Source of the DNA: Chryseobacterium gleum
Lineage (GTDB): Bacteria > Bacteroidota > Bacteroidia > Flavobacteriales_D > Sanyastnellaceae
Direction: 5' to 3'
Assembly: GCA_943330925.2 (NCBI GenBank)
Contig: CALQJP020000091.1
Coordinates: 1-8,251, forward strand
DNA length: 8,251 bases
A program made the position numbers and the translations under genes. The notes under the pieces were generated by a model, which was not told the DNA's origin, did no database searches, and worked only from the letters and a program-made list of their open reading frames with translations. Shown here piece after piece: positions 1 to 6,731 of this stretch (position 1 is the first letter of the stretch; each line of letters opens with the position of its first letter).

Positions 1-54
1 CACACGAAAGCTTACAGAACTCTGTGAAAAACTACCTAACCTAACTTTAAATGT

Positions 55-201
55 ATGCTGGAGTATTATAAAGCTGTGCTGGGCAATGTGACGTTTGATA
101 CAATGCTCTTTCGAAAAGAACTCCGCAAAGCAATGCGCGAACTCATAGCCGACGATCGAGTGCGGCTGAGAGACTGGCTCAAGCAGAGCGGACACGTCTG
201 A
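55..201 (+). CDS. Small conserved-looking hypothetical protein (48 aa)
   Basis: An ATG at 55 opens a 48-codon frame closed by TGA at 199-201. The product begins MLEYYKAVLGNVTFD, continues with LFRKELRKAMREL and ends DWLKQSGHV. It is short, highly charged and probably mostly helical, with no signal peptide, membrane segment or cysteine. The pattern of aromatic N-terminus, then VTFD, then LF.KEL.KA, resembles short uncharacterised proteins I recall from Bacteroidota; this is from memory and not checked. The frame stops 30 bp before a hairpin suited to terminating it, which supports real expression. No Shine-Dalgarno is present, as expected in this phylum. TAACTTTA at 42-49 is one base off the -7 consensus but lies so close to the ATG that the transcript would be nearly leaderless. 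The function is unknown. Confidence 0.62.
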   Translation: MLEYYKAVLGNVTFDTMLFRKELRKAMRELIADDRVRLRDWLKQSGHV

Positions 202-230
202 AAAACTAAATAACTTAAACGAGTTCTACT

Positions 231-260
231 GAAAAGGTCGTCCAATTGGGCGACTTTTTC
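231..260. terminator. Bidirectional intrinsic terminator between convergent genes
   Basis: Bases 231-243 pair with 248-260 around an AATT loop, giving a 13-bp stem with a G-T pair at 236/255 and another at 241/250. The outer part of the stem is A-rich on the left (232-235) and T-rich on the right (255-259), so either strand would read as a GC-containing hairpin with a U-rich 3' arm. It lies between the stop of the small ORF at 201 and the stop of pdxH at 263. It can therefore serve both converging transcripts. Confidence 0.78.
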
Positions 261-262
261 CT

Positions 263-916
263 TTATGGTGCTACGCGATAGATATACCAATCAAAGTTTT
301 CGTTGACACGATAAATAAGGCGATCGTGCAATCGACTGGGACGCCCCTGCCAAAACTCGAAGTAATGAGGTACAATGAGGTAGCCACCCCAATGCGGAGG
401 GCGCGTCACAGGCTTGCCTGCAAACTCATTGGAATAATGCGTTAGTGAAGCCTCCAAATCCTCCCGAGAGCGCATTTCAGCACTTTGCATAGAAGCCCAT
501 GCCGCAATTTGACTTTCACGCGGACGGGTTGCGAAGTATGCATCGCTATCGGCCTCACTCACCTTGCGCGCAATACCGTACACTCGAACTTGTCGCTCCA
601 ATGTATTCCAGAAAAAATTCATACAGACTTTCTCTGAATGCTCCAACTGCTGCCCCTTTGAACTGGTGTAGTTGGTGTAAAATACAAAGCCCGATTGATC
701 GAACTTGCGCAACAGAACAATCCGTGAGTTTGGAAAACCATCGGCACCAGTAGTTGCCAGATTAAACGCATTGTAATCCTTGATTCCTTCATTCTCTGCT
801 TCCTTCAGCCACAATCCAAACTGATCAAACGGATTTTGAAGAGCGCTCGACTCCAACAGTATGCTGCGGTTGTAATCGTATCTGGAATTCTCGATATTAG
901 CTTTGTAATCGTACAT
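263..916 (-). CDS. pdxH: Pyridoxamine/pyridoxine 5'-phosphate oxidase
   Basis: This cytoplasmic FMN enzyme oxidises pyridoxamine 5'-phosphate or pyridoxine 5'-phosphate to pyridoxal 5'-phosphate with O2, in vitamin B6 synthesis and salvage. The 217 residues match the usual length (about 218 in E. coli), and the protein is recognisable throughout. RIVLLR at 65-70 and FYTN at 79-82 form the FMN site. ERQVRV is at 107-112. YFATRPRESQ at 127-136 carries the equivalents of the E. coli substrate residues Tyr129, Arg133 and Ser137. FEFWQG at 186-191 is followed by RLHDR at 195-199, which holds the Arg/His pair binding the substrate phosphate and ring. The protein ends in the typical RVAP. Arg70 replaces the E. 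coli Lys72, a common conservative change. The ATG at 916 is the natural start. The gene is divergent from the M1 peptidase gene and convergent with the small ORF, so it is probably monocistronic. Confidence 0.96.
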   Translation of the reverse strand: MYDYKANIENSRYDYNRSILLESSALQNPFDQFGLWLKEAENEGIKDYNAFNLATTGADGFPNSRIVLLRKFDQSGFVFYTNYTSSKGQQLEHSEKVCMNFFWNTLERQVRVYGIARKVSEADSDAYFATRPRESQIAAWASMQSAEMRSREDLEASLTHYSNEFAGKPVTRPPHWGGYLIVPHYFEFWQGRPSRLHDRLIYRVNENFDWYIYRVAP

Positions 917-938
917 AGAAACACGGTTGCTTGTGGGT

Positions 939-946
939 CAAAAATA
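939..946 (-). promoter_or_regulatory. Putative -7 box of the pdxH promoter
   Basis: Read on the minus strand this is TATTTTTG, a perfect match to the Bacteroidota -7 consensus TAnnTTTG. It lies 22 bp upstream of the pdxH ATG. Transcription would start at about 932-935 and leave a leader of under 20 nt. I find no clear TTG -33 element at the usual 17-23 bp spacing, so the call rests on the -7 box and its position. Confidence 0.42.
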
Positions 947-976
947 TAGGGTTATCCTCATCATCTTTGCGACGAT

Positions 977-2671
977 ATGAAATTTGTACGTGATTGTTGT
1001 CAGTATATCCCCATAAGAATGGCCGTTTTGATTGCCATATCGATGCTGTTTCAGCCTGCGTGGTCTCAGGATTTTTTATTGAACCGAGGTGATACGTTGC
1101 GAGGCACATTGAGCGAGCTCCGCAGCTGTTACGATGTGAATCATTATGACTTATGGGTCAATGTGGACACTTCAGACCAGGCCATCAAAGGCAAGAATAC
1201 CATTTCATTCGAGGCTATTACTGACTTTCAGAAGATGCAGGTCGATCTGTTCAAGAATATGGAAGTCGCCTCAATCACCTTTGAAAATAGACCTGTGAAC
1301 TACACCCGGGAATTCGATGCCCTCTTGTTGGAATTGCCTCGAAAGATCAAAAAGGGAGAACATGCCCAGTTGGAAATCGAATACTTCGGAAAGCCTCGCA
1401 TTGCCAAGTATCCTCCATGGGATGGTGGATTTACTTGGACCTATTCGGAAAACAATCAACCCTGGATCGCGGTGAGCTGTCAAGGTATAGGAGCAAGTTT
1501 ATGGTGGCCCTGTAAGGACCACTTAAGTGATGAGCCCGATAGTATGGATATTCATTGTCAAGTGCCACCCGGATTGGTTTGTGTGTCGAACGGCCAAGAC
1601 CGCGGAATTAGCTACGACCAGCAAGGAGTCAAAACCTTTAACTGGCATGTTTCCTACCCCATCAATAATTACAACGTTAGCATCAACGTAGGTGATTATG
1701 TGCACATGCACGATGTGTATCAGCATGAAACAGGCGATACGCTCTCACTTGATTACTATGTGATTCGTGGTAACGAAGAAAAAGCTTCGAAACATTTCAA
1801 GCAAGTAAAACCCATGCTCGCTTGCTACGAAAAATTCCTTGGCAAATACCCTTTCCCGCAGGATGGCTATGCACTGGTACAAACTCCTTACTTAGGCATG
1901 GAACATCAAGGTGCCATCGCATACGGAAATAAATTCAGAACAGGCTACCTCGGAAGTGATCGTTCGGGCCAACACCTTGACTTCGACTACATCATCATCC
2001 ATGAAACCGGCCATGAATGGTGGGGCAATAGTGTCACCGCAGGTGACATTGCCGACATGTGGATACACGAAAGTTTTTGCACCTACTCTGAGGCAATTTA
2101 TGTTGAGTGTATGTATGGTTATGATACAGCCATGACCTATGTGAATGCATTGAAAAGTACAGTTCAAAACAACACCGCTATAATGGGTGTTTATGGAATT
2201 AATCGAGAGGGGCATTATGACATGTACGTGAAGGGCATGCTCTTCTTAAACACGCTGCGACATGTCGTGAACAACGATGAATTGTGGTGGCATACCATCA
2301 AAACAATGAGCGACACTGCATTTCGGCACAAGACAACCGACTATGATCAAGTTGTGAATTTCTTCGAAGCTCAAACAAAACTTCCCTTGAAGCCCTTCTT
2401 TGAACAGTACGTAAAGAAAAGTGAGCTTCCTATTCTGGAGTACTCCTCGAAAAAAACCAGACATGGCAGCACGCTGAGAATGCATTGGGTAGCTGCACCG
2501 AATTTTAGCATGCCGGTAACGCTGCTGGTCGAAGGACACAAAATCCGAGTAGATGTAAATTCGGACTGGTCGAAAATAACGCTACCGTCTTCGTATGAAT
2601 TCGATCAACGAACAAGCTACTACAAACTGAGAAAGGTAAATTCCAAACGGCGAAAAGTTAGCGGATCATAA
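977..2671 (+). CDS. Secreted M1-family zinc aminopeptidase
   Basis: This is a gluzincin of peptidase family M1, expected to remove N-terminal residues from peptides outside the cytoplasm. A signal peptide runs to about residue 30 (hydrophobic MAVLIAISMLF, then AWS-Q), with no lipobox. The ATG at 977 is used here; Met15 (ATG at 1019) would give a more compact signal peptide and is a realistic alternative. A beta-rich N-terminal domain (about 50-245) contains WWPCKDH at 176-182. The catalytic domain has LGMEHQ at 306-311 in place of GxMEN, the zinc site HETGHEWWGN at 342-351, the third zinc ligand Glu365 in WIHESF, and the catalytic Tyr417 in YVKG. Only about 80 residues of beta-like sequence follow about residue 485. 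The large helical C-terminal domain of PepN-type enzymes is missing, so 564 residues is short against about 870. No T9SS sorting domain is seen, so a periplasmic location is likely. The basic tail overlaps the next gene. Confidence 0.93.
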   Translation: MKFVRDCCQYIPIRMAVLIAISMLFQPAWSQDFLLNRGDTLRGTLSELRSCYDVNHYDLWVNVDTSDQAIKGKNTISFEAITDFQKMQVDLFKNMEVASITFENRPVNYTREFDALLLELPRKIKKGEHAQLEIEYFGKPRIAKYPPWDGGFTWTYSENNQPWIAVSCQGIGASLWWPCKDHLSDEPDSMDIHCQVPPGLVCVSNGQDRGISYDQQGVKTFNWHVSYPINNYNVSINVGDYVHMHDVYQHETGDTLSLDYYVIRGNEEKASKHFKQVKPMLACYEKFLGKYPFPQDGYALVQTPYLGMEHQGAIAYGNKFRTGYLGSDRSGQHLDFDYIIIHETGHEWWGNSVTAGDIADMWIHESFCTYSEAIYVECMYGYDTAMTYVNALKSTVQNNTAIMGVYGINREGHYDMYVKGMLFLNTLRHVVNNDELWWHTIKTMSDTAFRHKTTDYDQVVNFFEAQTKLPLKPFFEQYVKKSELPILEYSSKKTRHGSTLRMHWVAAPNFSMPVTLLVEGHKIRVDVNSDWSKITLPSSYEFDQRTSYYKLRKVNSKRRKVSGS

Positions 2672-5600
2672 ACATGGATCCCTCGCGGAAATCCTTTTGA
2701 CCGTCGCGTCGTTCAAATTCGATTTGGAAGAAGTAGAGACCATCGGCTACAAATGTGTCGCCCGAATAGTATCCTCCCGTCCAAACGGGTTCCAAATCAT
2801 TCGACTCGAAAACTACTTCGCCCCAACGATTGAAAACTCTTGTAGACATTGAATTAATGTTGCGTGCAATTACCTTCCAGGCATCATTTACACCATCGTT
2901 ATCCGGTGTAAAGCACGTTGGAACGTAAACAGACTCTTCGCAATCCTCAAGCACAACTGTTATGGTTTCGACCGCACTTCCACATTGATTGGTAACCATA
3001 AACCAGTAATCACCAGGGGCATTCACATTCAAATAAGGACTCTGGGTACCGTCACTCCATTCAAAAATGCCGGCTGAGTAGTCATTAATTACAATGGTAT
3101 ACTCCTGATCGATGCATCCAAACTGGGTTGTAGCAGCATCGATGTATGGCAGCGGATTTACCAGCACGTCGATGACATCTGAAACGACACAGCCCTCTTC
3201 AGAATACTCGAACGAATACGTACCGGAAGAGGCCACTACTATCGAATCGCCGGTTGCACCTGTGCTCCATTGACCATTGTAGTCTGCGCTTAAGGAAGCA
3301 GACTGGCCCTGGCAAATTTGAATGTTCGGACCCAATTGTATAACCGGCAGGTTGACCCTGTAAACATGTACTTCATCGTCGGTAGAACAACCATCATTCG
3401 TTACAGAAACTTGGTAATCGCCCTCACTTGCTACATCAATTGATGCAGCCTGAGTTCCTGTTGACCAAAGAACTTGATCCCAGCTGCCGGGTATGTTGAG
3501 CGTAACAAAAGAACCTTGGCAGAAAGAAAGCGTATCGGCAAGGTAGTAGGTCGGATAGGCAATTTCATTCACAATTATGACATCATCGTAAATACACCCC
3601 AGAGGCGTTTCCACTTGTATGACATAGGTGCCAGGCTCTGTTACTAAAAGATTTTCGTCGCTTTCTCCAGCCAATACAGCAGAACCATTTAGCCAGGTGA
3701 TAGCTGGATTTGCCCCTGTAACATCCGCTTGAACCGTGGCAGTCTCTCCAACACAAAACCCGGTATCACCGCCAGCATCAACCGTATACAATTGCTCTAC
3801 AGGCACATTGACTTGCGCCTGAAGTTCGACTCCACATGCATCCGTTAAGGTCACCGTATACTGGGTTGTTGTCATCGGCGAAGCGATAACGGATGTACCG
3901 GTTGTGGTGTTTAGTGCTGTTGTGGGCAACCATGTATAATCACCATCCGAGCCGGTAGCCGTGAGCAATACATCTGCTCCGGGACATATCATGGAAACCG
4001 ATTGAGCGCTGAGTTGAGGTTGCGGTATAATTCCAAGGCTCACCTGAGCTGAATTCACACAGCCATTGCCATCGATTCCCGTAATGGTATAAGAGATAGG
4101 GGCGCTAATTATTGAACTAACATTGGCTCCGGTTGAGCTGCTTAGTCCGGTAGCAGGAGACCAGGAATATGTCAAGCCGCCTGTTGCCGACAATGTGTAG
4201 GGTTGCCCGGCACATATATCTGCATCATCTGTTACATCAATGGTTGGAAGCGCCACAACGTCAACAAACACGTCGTCGCTGTACGTGCATCCTACCGCCG
4301 TCTGAATGGTGATCGAATACGTTCCTTCATCAGATACCGTCTGGCCCAAGGAATTAGCATTTCCGGTTAGTTGCCCATCAGCGGTAGTCCATTCAAGCGT
4401 TGCATAAACACCAAGGATATCGGCACTTAATTGAGTTGAAGATCCGGTGCAAACCACTTCATTCAATCCTGCGTTCACAGAAGGCATTGCTTCAACAGGC
4501 ACGGTTACCTGTGTAGTGGCCGTGTTCTGACAATCGTCCGTAACCTGCACTTCTACCTGTGTTGATGCATCAAATACTACATCAACTGTTGGTCCGACGC
4601 CCAAAGGTGTTCCATCCGGGAGTGTCCACTCCCATGACCCCGTGCTTCCCTGCGCTGTAAGTGTAACCGAGGCACCAGGGCAAGAGAGAGCAGGAGTTGC
4701 AACTGTAACCACGGGAGCATCGAGCAGCGTAAGCGTTACCTCACCCAAGCCTTCACAGCCAAACGCTGAGGTACCGATTACAGTATACGTTGTCGTTGAG
4801 CCTAACGACACGAAAGGTCCGGCCACATTATCGGCATTCAAATAAACGGCTGGAATCCACTGATAACTATTCGCACCCGATGCCTCAATCTGAACGTCTT
4901 CTCCCGGACAGACATCACTGTTGGGCGTAACAACCAAAACGGGAATTGGATTCACCTGAATGTCATCGGCTACGTTCACCGGACAAACCGTATTGCTCGT
5001 CATCGATATCGTGTGCAATCCCTCACCGGCCAAAGTGGGGTCGAACGTCCCAAGTGAAGGATCGACAATACCGGGACCGCTAAATACCCCAACGGATGGA
5101 GAGGCGGCAAGATCGAATGGAGCTGCATTGGCGCAGACGCCATCCGGAAGATTGAATGACAAATTGGGCGCTACTTCGACACTTACAATTGTGTTGTCGG
5201 GAAGAATACAGTTGTCAGAAAATGTATAATCAACCACAAAGCTTCCCTCCCCTGCTATTGTCGGGTCAAATATTCCCTGCAATGCATCAATGATACCCAC
5301 ACCCGACCACGTTCCACCTGCGACATCGGCGGTGAGCTGCACCGTTCCATTGTCGATGCATATTGCCGGGATATCGACTATTGCCGTAGGCGTTTGCGGA
5401 ATGTTCACATAGGTTTCCGTATCACTACCATTTCCGCCAAAGCAGTCATTTGCCCCGGCAAGATCATCACAATTGATGGTTGTGCTGAGCGTGAAATCAA
5501 TGTCTTGCCATGGAATTGGATTACCCGCAGCATCTGTCAATGTTGTGATATCGATGGTAAGCGAACTCGTAGCATTCGGAATGTTGATTTCCGGATCGCT

Positions 5601-6683
5601 GGTCCACTCGTATCCAAAATTGCAATTGAGCACTGCAGGAGAGATAGCAGGTGAAACGGTAAAAATGGAAGCACTGGTTGAAGAACAGGAATTATCGTTG
5701 ATGGGGGATGAAAAATTCGAAGGCGTCGTGTAGCTCACGCTCTGGGATGCACCGCATAAATCGAATCCGGTGAACGTAATTGTTGCATCCGTTAAACTTC
5801 CTACGTCGAGGCCAATGCAATCGTATACCTGGACAGCCCAGCCGCCATTCATAGCATCGCAGCCATAAATACCCGACCAGTTAATGGGGGTTGGTGTTGC
5901 ACCATAACTTCCGTAGGTCCCAGAAAGTCCGTTCACTCCTGAGCATACATTGATGTTGTTGGTTGACTCGGTTGATAAACAAAAATTGGTAAAGTTGTTC
6001 GAGCTATTGCACGCCCCACCTGGATTGGGCATCAAAACCAAGTTTGGACTTCCGCAGGTAGCGGGGCCGCGCAGGTAGAAGGCCAAATCGCTGATCCAGG
6101 TGTGGGTTCCTGTAAAACAGACTGTAATTTCAGTATTGGCGTCAATTACCAATTGTGATTCCGGAAGATTGCTTATTGGAGTGATTTGTCCAGGAGTGAA
6201 AGTACCCACCAATGAGATGGGGCCTATACAGTTGGAAGGAATGGGTTGCACATCGACTTGCGGCTCCTGCAGCACTTGAGCTATCCATGCGCGATAGCAT
6301 CCTACGATAACGTTCGATGAATTCCTAACAGAAACGAAGTACGCCCCTGGTTGAAGTCCCGTAATGGTAGATGAGGCTTGGTTGTTTTGAGTTGTGAATG
6401 CGTTCCAATTGCTATTACCCGGAACAAAACGTGACCACACAAAATTGAAACTCGCTCCGGCTACTTCTGGCACCACAGTTAATTCACCCAATTGACCTGC
6501 CGGGTAATAATAAATGGGATCGTCCGGCTGACCGTCGGTGTAAGACGTTTGCCCAATGCAACCGGTACCACTCAACTGAGCAGTTGCGGCTTGCCTTGAT
6601 AAGACAAACAAAAGGACGGCCGTGGCATATTTGAGCCAAAATTTCACAGATGGAAGACGATTAAGGTAACTTGCGGGTTGCAA
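2658..6683 (-). CDS. Giant T9SS-secreted surface protein: P-domain, 11 Ig/PKD-like modules, CHU_C C-terminus
   Basis: This is a large exported structural protein, probably an adhesin or surface filament component; no catalytic motif is visible. The signal peptide is KFWLKYATAVLLFVLSRQAATA, cleaved before Gln36. Residues about 68-138 form an Ig/SprB-like unit. About 152-306 look like a proprotein-convertase P-domain (THTWISDLAFYLRGP, GTYGSYG, NGGWAVQVYD, VGSLTDATITF). About 310-432 match nothing I know. About 435-1248 are eleven tandem Cys-paired modules. About 1252-1341 (YVPTCFTPDNDGVNDAWK, FNRWGEVVFES, DGLYFFQIEF) are the gliding-motility-associated C-terminal domain, a type B T9SS sorting signal. 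The frame has no ATG near its 5' end. TTG at 6683 is the most distal start after the upstream in-frame stop, and GTG at 6647 (residue 13) gives an ideal signal peptide and is my preferred start. The 3' end overlaps the M1 gene by 14 bp. The ligand is unknown. Confidence 0.92.
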   Translation of the reverse strand: MQPASYLNRLPSVKFWLKYATAVLLFVLSRQAATAQLSGTGCIGQTSYTDGQPDDPIYYYPAGQLGELTVVPEVAGASFNFVWSRFVPGNSNWNAFTTQNNQASSTITGLQPGAYFVSVRNSSNVIVGCYRAWIAQVLQEPQVDVQPIPSNCIGPISLVGTFTPGQITPISNLPESQLVIDANTEITVCFTGTHTWISDLAFYLRGPATCGSPNLVLMPNPGGACNSSNNFTNFCLSTESTNNINVCSGVNGLSGTYGSYGATPTPINWSGIYGCDAMNGGWAVQVYDCIGLDVGSLTDATITFTGFDLCGASQSVSYTTPSNFSSPINDNSCSSTSASIFTVSPAISPAVLNCNFGYEWTSDPEINIPNATSSLTIDITTLTDAAGNPIPWQDIDFTLSTTINCDDLAGANDCFGGNGSDTETYVNIPQTPTAIVDIPAICIDNGTVQLTADVAGGTWSGVGIIDALQGIFDPTIAGEGSFVVDYTFSDNCILPDNTIVSVEVAPNLSFNLPDGVCANAAPFDLAASPSVGVFSGPGIVDPSLGTFDPTLAGEGLHTISMTSNTVCPVNVADDIQVNPIPVLVVTPNSDVCPGEDVQIEASGANSYQWIPAVYLNADNVAGPFVSLGSTTTYTVIGTSAFGCEGLGEVTLTLLDAPVVTVATPALSCPGASVTLTAQGSTGSWEWTLPDGTPLGVGPTVDVVFDASTQVEVQVTDDCQNTATTQVTVPVEAMPSVNAGLNEVVCTGSSTQLSADILGVYATLEWTTADGQLTGNANSLGQTVSDEGTYSITIQTAVGCTYSDDVFVDVVALPTIDVTDDADICAGQPYTLSATGGLTYSWSPATGLSSSTGANVSSIISAPISYTITGIDGNGCVNSAQVSLGIIPQPQLSAQSVSMICPGADVLLTATGSDGDYTWLPTTALNTTTGTSVIASPMTTTQYTVTLTDACGVELQAQVNVPVEQLYTVDAGGDTGFCVGETATVQADVTGANPAITWLNGSAVLAGESDENLLVTEPGTYVIQVETPLGCIYDDVIIVNEIAYPTYYLADTLSFCQGSFVTLNIPGSWDQVLWSTGTQAASIDVASEGDYQVSVTNDGCSTDDEVHVYRVNLPVIQLGPNIQICQGQSASLSADYNGQWSTGATGDSIVVASSGTYSFEYSEEGCVVSDVIDVLVNPLPYIDAATTQFGCIDQEYTIVINDYSAGIFEWSDGTQSPYLNVNAPGDYWFMVTNQCGSAVETITVVLEDCEESVYVPTCFTPDNDGVNDAWKVIARNINSMSTRVFNRWGEVVFESNDLEPVWTGGYYSGDTFVADGLYFFQIEFERRDGQKDFREGSMFMIR
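2661..2930 (-). other. Encoded gliding-motility-associated C-terminal (CHU_C, T9SS type B) domain
   Basis: This encodes residues 1252-1341 of the giant protein. The core signatures are CFTPDNDGVNDAW, a central FNRWGEVVF, VWTGGY, and a final aromatic strand DGLYFFQIEF followed by a short basic and acidic tail. In known T9SS proteins this domain directs passage through the outer membrane and surface attachment. Type B domains are typically handled with SprF/PorP-like partners; none is encoded in this window. Confidence 0.93.
2940..5381 (-). repeat. Coding array of eleven tandem Ig/PKD-like modules with paired cysteines
   Basis: This encodes residues about 435-1248. The first cysteine of each module lies at 442, 517, 592, 668, 745, 824, 900, 977, 1055, 1124 and 1190, giving steps of 75, 75, 76, 77, 79, 76, 77, 78, 69 and 66. 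Each has a partner at 492, 567, 643, 718, 799, 875, 950, 1030, 1099, 1165 and 1234. Most modules begin with a C(P/T/A/V/Q)G motif followed by an alternating hydrophobic strand, such as VTLTA or VLLTA. Most also end with a strand just before the second cysteine. Modules 1-2 share SG.GI and FDPT.AGEG. The last three are shorter and share WS.G and G.Y. The copies are diverged, so this is a protein-level repeat rather than a DNA satellite. Confidence 0.85.
5766..6230 (-). other. Encoded P-domain-like (proprotein convertase type) module
   Basis: This encodes residues about 152-306 of the giant protein. The order of motifs matches P-domains: a THTWISDL strand followed by a YLRGP turn, a GLSGTYGSYG segment, then NGGWAVQVYDCIGLDVGSL and a final TITFTGF strand. 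It is cysteine-rich (Cys189, 210, 225, 235, 247, 275, 289, 310). P-domains usually follow a subtilisin-like catalytic domain, which is absent here. In Bacteroidota they also occur alone in surface proteins. The recognition is by eye. Confidence 0.72.
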
Positions 6684-6731
6684 GGGGACGCAATTTAATC
6701 AACTAATCTGTTCACCAATTAAGCAAAAACT
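6684..6731. promoter_or_regulatory. Divergent intergenic region between the T9SS protein and PhoD-like genes
   Basis: Both genes should be transcribed outward from here. It is 48 bp if the minus-strand gene starts at TTG 6683 and 84 bp if it starts at GTG 6647. It is AT-rich (ATTTAATCAACTAATC), but neither strand shows a good TAnnTTTG box with a properly spaced TTG. The location is therefore inferred from gene layout, not from a motif. Confidence 0.35.

Noticed and set aside
1..44. Short open stretches at the left edge that could be the tail of an upstream gene (for example a frame ending with TAA at 42-44).
   Set aside because: At most 13 codons are visible, several frames are equally open, and nothing favours one of them.
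499..753. Plus-strand ORF opposite pdxH.
   Set aside because: It lies wholly antisense to a clearly identified pdxH, and its translation has no recognisable domain.
962..969. CATCTTTG, a near-match to the -7 box, as promoter of the M1 peptidase gene.
   Set aside because: It has one mismatch, lies only 7 bp from the ATG, and the nearest upstream TTG (931-933) is 28 bp away, outside the usual spacing.
2450..2456. A run of seven A in the M1 peptidase gene as a phase-variation or slippage site.
   Set aside because: Seven A is common by chance in this composition, the frame is intact, and no contingency-locus context is visible.
4642..5733. Several plus-strand ORFs opposite the giant protein gene.
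   Set aside because: They mirror the low-stop antisense frames of a long Thr/Ser/Val-rich repeat gene and show no domain or start signal of their own.
6690..6718. Minus-strand TTG followed after 17 bp by TTAAATTG as promoter of the T9SS protein gene.
   Set aside because: The -7 element matches only 6 of 8 consensus positions, which is too weak in such AT-rich sequence.
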